This document shows, piece by piece, positions 25,784 to 34,263 of a DNA stretch of 64,000 nucleotides. A program made the translations under genes and the position numbers. This DNA comes from Eubacteriales bacterium. Its GTDB lineage: Bacteria > Bacillota > Clostridia > Lachnospirales > Lachnospiraceae. The stretch covers positions 1 through 64,000 of the forward strand of contig JAUNHC010000005.1 of NCBI GenBank assembly GCA_030524175.1, written 5' to 3'. The notes below the pieces were generated by a model, which had not been told where the DNA came from, did no database searches, and saw only the letters and a list, made by a program, of their open reading frames with translations. The stretch's first letter is position 1. Every line of letters begins with the position of its first letter.

Positions 25784-26722
25784 TTAATACTTCATCAGCG
25801 GCATACAGACCGTAAAAACGGTAAATTCTCCCGGAACACTTTGTACTTCAACCCTTCCGCCCATCTTATCCGCCAGGCTCTTCACAATGGTAAGCCCCAG
25901 TCCGTTCCCCTGCATCTCCCGGTTGCGGGAGTCTTCCATTGTATAGAGCCTTTCAAAAATGTGCTCCTGGTACCCCCTGGCAATTCCCTTTCCGTGGTCT
26001 GTGATTTTGATCACCCCATAATCTTCCTCACTGTCCAGGGAAATCCCCAGGTATTTTCCATCACTGCCGTAACGCAGAGCGTTAGAGATCAGATTAAATA
26101 ATATCCGGTCCAAGGCGCAGCCGTTTCCGTAAGTATACAGTTTATCTTCAGGAATATTGATTTCCACCTGAAACTCTTTTTCCTGGAGGATCTGGTAAAA
26201 GTCAAGAATATTTCTCCGGCAGGCTTCATTAAGTTCCACCTTCTCCATCTGAAGAGGCGCATCGCCTGCCTCCAGTTTTGCCAGTGAAAAAAACTGGTTC
26301 ATCATGTCCATAACCTGTGCAGCCTTTAATCTCACCTTGGCGATAAGAGGGCTGGCGTTCTCTTCCATTTCCATGATTTCCAGATATCCCATGATCACGG
26401 TCAAGGGAGTCTTCATATCGTGGGAAATATTTGACAGCATTTTCCGAAACCCGGTTTCTGTCCGGATAAACTCTGCTTTCCGCCGCTGTCTGTCCTCCAG
26501 TACAGCATTAATGCTGCTGATCAGTTCTTTCATTTCCCTGGTGTCAGTAAAGGACATTACCTTTTCCTCTGTATTCTCTGCAAGGATATGCTGTAATTTC
26601 CTACTGATATCTCGCAGATTTCCGGTGATCTTCCTTTTGTACGACCAGGCTTTCAGCCATCCTGCTGCTGCCAAAACAATAAATACAACCAGCAGTACCC
26701 AGAACAATACCTTCTCATTCAT
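25784..26722 (-). CDS. sensor histidine kinase (exporter-linked)
   Basis: A 312-residue kinase with one N-terminal membrane helix (VLFWVLLVVFIVLAAAGWLK) and no extracytosolic sensor domain. The phospho-acceptor region is SNISHDMKTPLTVIMGY. The ATPase boxes are NLISNALRYG (N), ITDHGKGIA (G1) and GNGLGLTIVKSLADKMGG (G2). The minimal sensor resembles kinases that sense through a partner exporter. Its ATG overlaps the response-regulator stop as ATGA. Confidence 0.92.
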   Translation of the reverse strand: MNEKVLFWVLLVVFIVLAAAGWLKAWSYKRKITGNLRDISRKLQHILAENTEEKVMSFTDTREMKELISSINAVLEDRQRRKAEFIRTETGFRKMLSNISHDMKTPLTVIMGYLEIMEMEENASPLIAKVRLKAAQVMDMMNQFFSLAKLEAGDAPLQMEKVELNEACRRNILDFYQILQEKEFQVEINIPEDKLYTYGNGCALDRILFNLISNALRYGSDGKYLGISLDSEEDYGVIKITDHGKGIARGYQEHIFERLYTMEDSRNREMQGNGLGLTIVKSLADKMGGRVEVQSVPGEFTVFTVCMPLMKY

Positions 26723-27414
26723 ATGATCTCTCCCAATTTATACCCGATCCCCCAGACTGTGACCACATATCTTGGGCTTCTGGGATTGTCCTCAATTTTA
26801 TTCCTCAGCCTGCTGATATGTACATTCACCGCATTTTCATCACCACAGTAAGCATCCTGCCATACATTGGCATAAATCTGTTCTTTTGTATAAACCTTCT
26901 TAGGATTCTGGGCCAGCAGCTTAAGGATTTCGAATTCCTTTGCCGTCAGTTCCAGATTTATACCGTCTCTGCAGACAGAATAATCATCGAGATTCAGGGT
27001 CAGTTCTCCAATGGTGACCGTACCTTTCCCCTTGTCCTCTTCTCTGGCTGCATAAAGGGTGCTGCGCCGTATATTAGCCTTAATACGGGCGGAAAGCTCC
27101 GTGACAGAGAACGGCTTTGTGATATAATCATCAGCCCCCAGGCCTAACCCCAGTGATTTGTCAGAATCACTGTCCTTCGCCGAAACTATCAGGATAGGAA
27201 CTGTACTTTTTTCCCGGATTTTTCCCATGACCTCCATACCGCTCAGCTTTGGTATCATCAGATCAAGAAGAACAAGATCAAAGCTCTCTTCTTGAAATTT
27301 CTGCAGCGCCTCCAGCCCGTCATACGCAGGAGTTATCACAAAATTCTCAGCCGTGAGATATCCCTCAAGCATAGCACTGATTTCCTTATCGTCTTCAACT
27401 AATAATAACCGCAT
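26719..27414 (-). CDS. OmpR/PhoB family response regulator
   Basis: A 231-residue regulator. The receiver domain has the acidic pair VEDD, the phospho-acceptor Asp in VLLDLMIPKLSG, the Thr/Ser position IVSA and Lys in ITKPF. The C-terminal winged helix includes LTAKEFEILKLLAQNPKKVY and RLRNKIEDNPRSPRYVVTVW. The ATG at 27414 follows AGGGAGGA; the frame from 27435 is longer but lacks a site. Likely target: the ABC exporter promoter 1 kb downstream. Confidence 0.94.
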   Translation of the reverse strand: MRLLLVEDDKEISAMLEGYLTAENFVITPAYDGLEALQKFQEESFDLVLLDLMIPKLSGMEVMGKIREKSTVPILIVSAKDSDSDKSLGLGLGADDYITKPFSVTELSARIKANIRRSTLYAAREEDKGKGTVTIGELTLNLDDYSVCRDGINLELTAKEFEILKLLAQNPKKVYTKEQIYANVWQDAYCGDENAVNVHISRLRNKIEDNPRSPRYVVTVWGIGYKLGEII

Positions 27415-27566
27415 GTGGTTCCTCCCTGATTCCAATGTAAAAATCCGGGACCGTAATATCTATGTCCCTGCTTTGGATCAACATATTTTCTTCAAAACAT
27501 TGTATCATGTTTATAGGAGAAAACCAATCGTTACTGTACGCAAGGCCATACACTTAAAAAGGCAAA

Positions 27567-27616
27567 AAGGCAATGTAAACTTCAGGCTCAGTGCTGCCCG
27601 AGGTTTACATTGCCTT
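27567..27616 (-). terminator. terminator of the surface-polymer operon
   Basis: A 14-bp stem (AAGGCAATGTAAAC at 27567-27580 with its complement at 27603-27616) is followed by T tracts on both strands. It lies 48 bases past the phosphatase stop. Confidence 0.92.
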
Positions 27617-27663
27617 ATTTTTCCGTTTCATCAACCAGGCTTTCTTATATGTGCCCTTTCCCT

Positions 27664-29535
27664 TTATTTTGTCATTCTGCAGGAATCAATTTTCTTTCCT
27701 TCCTCCAGATCATAAGTGGATATCACCAAAGATTTCTCTGTGACAGACACGGAAGTCATAACCGGAATCTCTTTATCAAGGAAAAAAGCATCATAGTCAA
27801 TTTCTTCTTTGTTTTTTTCATAATATTTGTTTCCTGTAGAAGATCCTCCTGTCAGGTACAGAACCTCTCCGGTATTCTTTTTTCCCCCTGTTGTGCCTGT
27901 GGGTTCAAGGCCCTTCATATAACAGGTTCTTGTGTAGCTGTGGTCATGGCCTGCCAGAACCAGATCCACACCATATTGGGAAAATACAGGTGCAAGCTGT
28001 TTCCTGAGTCTTATGACAGACTCATCATATGCGTGAGAGCCTGCGCTGAACAAGGAGTAATGCATAGTCACCACTACCCAGTCTGCCGGATGGTCCTGAA
28101 TTTCTTTCCGGAGGAATTCTGCCTGGTCCTCCGGCCCGTCATTAAATAGATCAAGGGCCACAAACAGTACATTCTTGTACATAAAGCTGTATTCCATTCC
28201 TCCCTGTCCGTCCCTGCGGAATTGTTTTTCATAAAGATTATTCTGTACCTCGTGATTACCCACATTCACAGCCACAGGCAGATGCTTGAGAATCTCCGGT
28301 CTGCGGAATTCAAGAAATTCAAGTCTTGCATCATCCTCATCAGAGCTGTCCGTCTGATCACCCGCCGTGATAAGAAATGCAGCGTCAGGAACCAGTGTAC
28401 TGCTTTTCTCCAGTGCTTTTTCCCACATTACACCGTCCGCAGTCCTCTCATCCGCCCCGATCTGAGGATCACCGGAGAAAAGGAATGTGAAATCGTCTCC
28501 TTCTTCTGCTCCATCAAAGGTATAACGCTCGGATATATCCTGAGAACCAAGTCTTCTGATCCTGTATACATATTCCTTGCCTGCACTCAGAGGTTTTAAT
28601 TCTGCAGTATAGCAGTATGCCCCCTTTGCTTCACCTTTCTGCCTGCCCATAAGAGATACTGCATACGTTTCTGTTTCAGTGTTTTCATGTCTCAGTGCAT
28701 ACTGAAGCTCAAACGCCCCCTTCTCTTCTGTATACCAGTTGACCCTGACGCTCTTCTCACTTTCTCCCACTTCGAGGATCAATCCGGAAGTATCTATTTC
28801 TTCTTCCCCCTGAACCTGGCTCTGCCCGGTCAACGAAGTGAAATCAAAGAATATGTCAGAGCCGGAGGCATAGTTCTGATGCACCTCCACAGCTACAGTA
28901 TTTTTACCTCTCTTCAGTACAGAAGTATCTTTTATGATAAATTTCTCAGACCTTGGGCTGGAAACAGGTTCCTTTGCACCATAAGCCGTAAGCCGCTCAT
29001 ATCCTCCGTCCGGGTTATTCCCGGCCCACACCAATTCCCCGTTTATATAGATCAATGCAGCGTCATCGAATTCCACTTCTCCTGACAATGTACCGATGCT
29101 GTCGGGATTGGCTATGATAAGTTCTGTGCGGAACAGATAAACAGGGCTGGAGGTATCATCGGCTTCATACTGGACGAGAAGATTATTGGGGGCGTTGCCT
29201 TTTCCCATTTCCTTCCGTTCCCCGTTTTTTGCCCCGAAAGAACCGGACGCTTCCTTCCATCCGGACGCATCAAATTTATTTTCTGTCCATTTTGTACTGT
29301 CACCTGATCCTGCAAATTCCTCCTGCTCTTCGTCCAGGTATTTCCACACTGTCTTTCCCGATGAGATCAATGTGACTTTTCCGCTGTCATTAAGCGCAGG
29401 AAGATCTGTCTTTCCGTTTCGGCCATAACTTCCCTGATCCACGGATGCCATATAGAATACAAGAATAAGCAGAAGAACACCGCCGATCACAGAAGCAATT
29501 CTGAGTAAAATATTTTTGCTGAAATTTCTTCCCAT
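27664..29535 (-). CDS. purple acid phosphatase-like metallophosphoesterase, membrane-anchored
   Basis: A 623-residue exported enzyme. An N-terminal hydrophobic anchor (IASVIGGVLLLILVFYMASV) is followed by a jelly-roll-like domain (about 50-230) and an Fn3-like domain (about 245-340). A calcineurin-type phosphoesterase domain completes it. Metal motifs: SGDPQIG, TAGDQTDSSDED, VNVGNHE, MHYSLFS and AGHDHSYTRTC, the set of purple acid phosphatases. The first metal motif reads D-x-Q rather than D-x-H/G. Last gene of the polymer operon, 11 bases after the GT2 gene. It may remove phosphate from, or release, the surface product. Confidence 0.88.
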   Translation of the reverse strand: MGRNFSKNILLRIASVIGGVLLLILVFYMASVDQGSYGRNGKTDLPALNDSGKVTLISSGKTVWKYLDEEQEEFAGSGDSTKWTENKFDASGWKEASGSFGAKNGERKEMGKGNAPNNLLVQYEADDTSSPVYLFRTELIIANPDSIGTLSGEVEFDDAALIYINGELVWAGNNPDGGYERLTAYGAKEPVSSPRSEKFIIKDTSVLKRGKNTVAVEVHQNYASGSDIFFDFTSLTGQSQVQGEEEIDTSGLILEVGESEKSVRVNWYTEEKGAFELQYALRHENTETETYAVSLMGRQKGEAKGAYCYTAELKPLSAGKEYVYRIRRLGSQDISERYTFDGAEEGDDFTFLFSGDPQIGADERTADGVMWEKALEKSSTLVPDAAFLITAGDQTDSSDEDDARLEFLEFRRPEILKHLPVAVNVGNHEVQNNLYEKQFRRDGQGGMEYSFMYKNVLFVALDLFNDGPEDQAEFLRKEIQDHPADWVVVTMHYSLFSAGSHAYDESVIRLRKQLAPVFSQYGVDLVLAGHDHSYTRTCYMKGLEPTGTTGGKKNTGEVLYLTGGSSTGNKYYEKNKEEIDYDAFFLDKEIPVMTSVSVTEKSLVISTYDLEEGKKIDSCRMTK

Positions 29536-29546
29536 ACCTCACCTCT

Positions 29547-30950
29547 CTATTCCCTGTTGTGCTGGTAACGTTCCTTTTCTCCCCAGACATCCTTGTTCTT
29601 CTTATAACCCAGCAACGCATTTACACGTACGATCATCAGTATAAAACGCAGTCCCACCAGTTCGAATCCGCTCAGCAGAATTGCTTTTATCCCGTCCCTG
29701 AAGGTAATATGAAGCTGCTGGGTATGGATCCTGCTGAAAAATGCCACCAATGTGAGCGTACACCCAAATAGCGCATAAACCCCAAAGAAAAGTATCATAA
29801 AAGACATATTGATCAAATTAGCCCAGTAGGACAGGATAATTGTAAACAGACCGAAGATTTCAATATAAGGGGACAACAGCTCATAAATCCAGAAATACAG
29901 GAACGAAACCGTCCCCATGATCCCGTACTCTTTTCTGCCCACCGCCGCCTTATATTTCGTCAGGCTTTCATATAACCCTATATGCCATCTCCGGCGCTGC
30001 CTTGCAAGATCCGGAAGATTGCCGGGTGCCTGGCTCCAGCACACAGCCGCAGGCGCATACCTGATCCTGTAGTCAATATGGTTCAGCCTGCAGAAAGCAT
30101 GGAGCTTCACCACCAGTTCCATATCCTCACCCATTGTGGTGTTGTCATATCCCCCGGCAAGCACTACCATATTTTTCTGGAACAGACCGAATGCTCCCGA
30201 TATGATCAGATTCCCGTTAAAGCTGTCCATGAAAATTCTGGAAGCAAGAAAGGAACGGTCATATTCCAGCACTTGCAGCGCCACAATAAGCTTCTTGGGA
30301 AGACTGTAATCCTGCACCTTGCCGTCAACCAGTTTTATACCGTTTGATATACGCACCTGACCGCCGCAGGCAACCGTCCGGTTATCCTCCAGCACAGGTT
30401 TGGCAATCTCATACAAAGAGTCTCTCTGAAGCATGGAATCTGCATCCATACATATAAAATAAGGGTAACGGCAAATATTAATTCCCATATTTAAAGTATC
30501 GGCCTTACCCCCGTTTTCCTTCATCACAAGAGTAAGCTGGATACCGCCATGCCTTGCTTCATAGACAGCCAGTTCCTTCTTGCATGGGATCTGCTTTCTC
30601 ACAGGCCTGTCAATCTTATACATGTGAAAATAGTCAATGACACGTTTGGCAGTCTCATCCTCCGATCCGTCATCCACTATGACGATCTCATACAGCTTAT
30701 AGTCCTGCTTCAGCAGTGTACACACGGTATCCACGACGGTAACCTGTTCATTGTGGGCCGGCACGATGATGCTGATAGGGATGTAAAATTCCTGATGAAG
30801 GCTGTTCTTAAGCTTCTCATTGCGCCGCTCCGTATAAAGGCGGTTAGATCCCCACAAAACAGACAGAAAGAGAAAACTGCTGTACCCGATGAGGTAAACA
30901 ACAAAGAATACATCAACACCAAACAGGAATATCTTAATTGCATCCATCAT
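29547..30950 (-). CDS. processive family 2 glycosyltransferase (membrane)
   Basis: A 467-residue synthase of the cellulose/hyaluronan/poly-GlcNAc type. It has an N-terminal membrane segment (about 10-33), the GT2 catalytic domain, and four C-terminal helices. Catalytic residues are all visible: VDDGSEDET (about 92-100), DAD (169-171), GED (274-276) and QRRRW (318-322), the processivity motif. It should polymerise a nucleotide sugar on the cytosolic side and export the chain. Its start overlaps the HEAT-protein gene by 17 bases, so the two are coupled. The sugar is not determinable from sequence. Confidence 0.92.
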   Translation of the reverse strand: MMDAIKIFLFGVDVFFVVYLIGYSSFLFLSVLWGSNRLYTERRNEKLKNSLHQEFYIPISIIVPAHNEQVTVVDTVCTLLKQDYKLYEIVIVDDGSEDETAKRVIDYFHMYKIDRPVRKQIPCKKELAVYEARHGGIQLTLVMKENGGKADTLNMGINICRYPYFICMDADSMLQRDSLYEIAKPVLEDNRTVACGGQVRISNGIKLVDGKVQDYSLPKKLIVALQVLEYDRSFLASRIFMDSFNGNLIISGAFGLFQKNMVVLAGGYDNTTMGEDMELVVKLHAFCRLNHIDYRIRYAPAAVCWSQAPGNLPDLARQRRRWHIGLYESLTKYKAAVGRKEYGIMGTVSFLYFWIYELLSPYIEIFGLFTIILSYWANLINMSFMILFFGVYALFGCTLTLVAFFSRIHTQQLHITFRDGIKAILLSGFELVGLRFILMIVRVNALLGYKKNKDVWGEKERYQHNRE

Positions 30951-32040
30951 TCCGGCATTCCTCCTTCCTCCGTTCCTGCTTGTACCGGATCATTTCCATG
31001 GCGTATTTGTCACTGCGCAGCAGCTCATCCATAACAAACTCATCCCCGGCAGTTTTAAGAAGAGAATCCGATGCGTTGCTGCGGACATACCAGGAGGTGC
31101 TGTGCATTGCCTCGTCCAATGCATGGACTGTATCCTGTGACGGATAATTTTCCAAAGCCGATGCCGCCAGAGCCGGAAACTCCCAGTCATCCACTTTCCA
31201 ATCCCTCACCAATTTCTGCAGGTACTGCGCAGCAGGTTCATACTTGTGTCTCCGCAGATACCTGATCACTGCAAATTTCACCTCCCGGTCTGTCTCCGGA
31301 AAAACCAGGAGCTTCAGAAGCCGTTCCCCAAAACTGTCAACAGAAAGTCTCATAAAATTTATAAATGCCGTCTGGTAATAAGGGGTGAATTTATCCCATT
31401 CCCGGAACAGGCATTCTGCAAGTTCTTCCTTATTTCCTGCGAAACCTGCAAGCCCGTCTGTGACCAGCTTTTGGCTGTGGTCTATGCCATGGCGCTGCAT
31501 TATTTTATATGCCTTGACTGTAAGCTCCGGGCTTCCTGCCTTATAAAGTGCTTTAAGAGCATTTTCCCTGCAGTAAATGGAGTGCTCGCAGATAAGCTGA
31601 AGCATATATCTTACAATTGCGTCTTCTTCTGAATTTCCGCAGAGCTTATTCTGCCACACAACATATGCATAATAAGCCTCCTCCATAACACTCTTTTTCA
31701 GATACCTGCTCCCTATATGTATAAAAACAGGACGCACACTGCCAAACCATGTTTCTGTCTCTTTGCCTTCAGAACAAATCATATCTATTGTCTCCTGAAA
31801 TGCCTCCAGGCCTGAGACATGGGAGAGCCGTCTTGTCAGCCCTTTTATCTGCTTATCAGTCATACTCTCCTCTTCTGTGAGTTTGTCCAGATAAGCCCTC
31901 CACATTTTCGTCCTGAAAGGATTCCTGATGTCGCTTATCCTTCTGCGGCCTGTATAAGCCAGATTAAACAGAAGCAGGCAGGCACATAGTGCCAGATAAA
32001 CATAAATAAGCCTGTCAACGCGAATTATCAATTGCACCAC
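30934..32040 (-). CDS. membrane-anchored HEAT-repeat protein
   Basis: A 368-residue protein with an N-terminal membrane helix (LIYVYLALCACLLLFNLAYT) followed by helical HEAT-like repeats, for example FAVIRYLRRHKYEPAAQYLQ, PALAASALENYPSQDTVHAL and STSWYVRSNASDSLLKTAGD. Such scaffolds often sit beside GT2 synthases and may bind the synthase. The start is uncertain: GTG at 32040 within GAGGTG, or a TTG 9 bases further in. It lies 6 bases after the hydrolase-like gene and overlaps the GT2 gene. Confidence 0.78.
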   Translation of the reverse strand: MVQLIIRVDRLIYVYLALCACLLLFNLAYTGRRRISDIRNPFRTKMWRAYLDKLTEEESMTDKQIKGLTRRLSHVSGLEAFQETIDMICSEGKETETWFGSVRPVFIHIGSRYLKKSVMEEAYYAYVVWQNKLCGNSEEDAIVRYMLQLICEHSIYCRENALKALYKAGSPELTVKAYKIMQRHGIDHSQKLVTDGLAGFAGNKEELAECLFREWDKFTPYYQTAFINFMRLSVDSFGERLLKLLVFPETDREVKFAVIRYLRRHKYEPAAQYLQKLVRDWKVDDWEFPALAASALENYPSQDTVHALDEAMHSTSWYVRSNASDSLLKTAGDEFVMDELLRSDKYAMEMIRYKQERRKEECRNDGCN

Positions 32041-32046
32041 CTCTTT

Positions 32047-34236
32047 TTAGTTCAGCAGATTTTTTTCGGCAAGTTTCTTCTCCATCCATATCTCCTGCAA
32101 GTCATAATATCCCTGTTTCAAACGCTCATGGCTGGTGGGATTGTTCCCCCAACCTTCCAGTGCTATTTCTCCCATCTCAATCCTGTCTGCCGTATTGCCA
32201 AGCTTTCCCACTCCTGCATACATCCTGTCGATTTTCAGCCGTTCAATACCATAGTGTTCATAATAATCATCGTGGATCACCATTTCTGATGGATTATAAA
32301 AATTCAAAAGCAGCCATGGCAGCCTGATTTCGATCTCATCTCCCTGGATGATAAAGTCTGCAAGAGAATTAAAGTCAGGACTTTCCGGATTTCCGTTTCC
32401 GTACGTAAGATTTCCTGTATTAAAGGTTTCCCCTATATCCCAGCCCGTATTTTCCACCTCATCATGAGGGTCGTTAGGCACCTGCATCATCATACGGATT
32501 TCCACAAAATGATCTGTATCCTTATCAGGCTCATTGAGATATGCATCCTGGAGATAAGCGCGGTGGGAGTACATTGCCCGTAATGCCTCATATCTCTCCT
32601 GTACCAGGATCCTGCTGTTTTCCCTGCCGTCTATGATAATAAGGAAATCCGATGCCCTGGCAAATTCCCCCTCCTTTTCTTCCCAGGTGGTACTCCCTGT
32701 CTTCGGTGTAGTGTCAACAGGAATATACAATACATCATTCTCCGGGTCATAGGAATCTTTATGGACTCTGAAATATACGTATTTCTCATCGTACTTGGAC
32801 CAAAGAGACATCCCCCTGTCCTCCATGATCTTGTCTTTCTCTGTCCATTCAGATACGTCACCGTCCACATAGCACACGCTTTCCGTCTCTCCGGGATCAA
32901 AGGAAAGAATGCCGAAATACTGCTCATTTGTCTGGTAATCACTCCAGAAAGCTGTTTTTGTCAGATCCGTATATGCCATAGTATTCCATGTTCTTTTAAA
33001 CCATTCATCCTGCCAGGTAAAAGCTACGGAGCCGGCACAGCCGGCGGACATGATATCCTTATAACAGCTTACCAGGGCTTCTCCCTGCTCCTTCTCTGAC
33101 ATCCCTCCCTGTGCACGCCCAAGGCCTCTTTCGTCCTGGGCCCGTCCCCTTGATGAGGGAACTCCGTATTCCGCGATCACTACAGGCATGGTATGATGAT
33201 CATTGATTAATTTCAGATATGCCCTATAGGAATTATAAATACCATTCTCGTCCACATAACTCTCCTTGTCCTTGACTTTCTTACCCAGACTGTCAAGAAA
33301 GCCAAGATAATCCGGATAGTAAGGGTAAATATGGTAAGAAGCGAACTGCCCGGACAGAAATTTATCTGTTGTCCTGATATGCTCTACATCAACCTTGGCA
33401 AATTTACGGAAATAGTATTCCACAAGCTCATCCCAGTCCAGCGGGTCTGTGGTCGGCCAGTTGCTGAAGGCCACCAGCCTCTGCTGCTTGTATCTGACTG
33501 TCTCATACTCAATGATCCGGTCCCCCACCATGGCAAGCATGGCCTCAAAGGGAGATGCCTCCTCTGTGGTATACATATATTTGCCCTGATAAGAATTTCT
33601 TGTATTCTCCATATGGTTAGTAAATGCAACTGTGGTGTCTTCCCATTCCACACCGAGAATATAACCAAGGCACCAGGAAGACACATCCTTGTTGTAAGTT
33701 CCCTTTCCCAGATCCACACCAAGGGAAAACGTCTTATTACCGTGAAGGATATCCACCAGTGTTCTGGAATCCTCCACCATAGTATCTGCAAATTCACTGT
33801 CATAAGCATCCCTGTGGGAATTCTGTACATAGTCATTTACCCATAGCCCATGAAGGAAATACAATGGGTCTTCATTGTCATGATTGTACTCCCATATGGC
33901 ATTATAGAAGGTATCGTTCTGGATTGTATAGATCCGGATACAGTTTGCCCCCATTTCCTGAATTTGTCTGAACCATCTGAGATATGTCTCCTTGTCAATG
34001 GCATAGTCTGTGGCAAAATGCCCGGGGATCCCCACCCCCATATTTACCCCTCTGATTTCGAAAGGCTTTAGCCCCTGCCCTGTATCAACAAGGATATCTT
34101 TACCTTTCACTGCTGTGAAGGATTGTACCGGCTTATCAAACTGCAGGTCAATAAACAGCCCGAACCTTCCGGAAAGTCCCCACCAGCATATAAACAGTGT
34201 AATAATGACCCCGCAGAAAATCAGAAACTTTTTCAT
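32047..34236 (-). CDS. membrane-anchored TIM-barrel glycoside hydrolase-like protein
   Basis: A 729-residue protein with an N-terminal anchor (FLIFCGVIITLFICWWG). Residues about 55-400 look like a GH2/GH5-superfamily barrel: FEIRGVNMGVGIPG, GANCIRIYTIQND, CLGYILGVEWE and PVVIAEYGVPSSRG. E356 in AEYG is the likely nucleophile, and E197 or E199 a possible acid. The C-terminal 300 residues form beta-rich domains (YVDGDVSEWTEKDKIMEDRG) like DOMON/carbohydrate-binding folds. No EC number can be given. It is embedded among CotH, HEAT and GT2 genes, so a role in trimming or transferring the polymer is inferred. Confidence 0.72.
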   Translation of the reverse strand: MKKFLIFCGVIITLFICWWGLSGRFGLFIDLQFDKPVQSFTAVKGKDILVDTGQGLKPFEIRGVNMGVGIPGHFATDYAIDKETYLRWFRQIQEMGANCIRIYTIQNDTFYNAIWEYNHDNEDPLYFLHGLWVNDYVQNSHRDAYDSEFADTMVEDSRTLVDILHGNKTFSLGVDLGKGTYNKDVSSWCLGYILGVEWEDTTVAFTNHMENTRNSYQGKYMYTTEEASPFEAMLAMVGDRIIEYETVRYKQQRLVAFSNWPTTDPLDWDELVEYYFRKFAKVDVEHIRTTDKFLSGQFASYHIYPYYPDYLGFLDSLGKKVKDKESYVDENGIYNSYRAYLKLINDHHTMPVVIAEYGVPSSRGRAQDERGLGRAQGGMSEKEQGEALVSCYKDIMSAGCAGSVAFTWQDEWFKRTWNTMAYTDLTKTAFWSDYQTNEQYFGILSFDPGETESVCYVDGDVSEWTEKDKIMEDRGMSLWSKYDEKYVYFRVHKDSYDPENDVLYIPVDTTPKTGSTTWEEKEGEFARASDFLIIIDGRENSRILVQERYEALRAMYSHRAYLQDAYLNEPDKDTDHFVEIRMMMQVPNDPHDEVENTGWDIGETFNTGNLTYGNGNPESPDFNSLADFIIQGDEIEIRLPWLLLNFYNPSEMVIHDDYYEHYGIERLKIDRMYAGVGKLGNTADRIEMGEIALEGWGNNPTSHERLKQGYYDLQEIWMEKKLAEKNLLN

Positions 34237-34263
34237 AGGCCTGCTCCTTCCTGTTGATCAATT

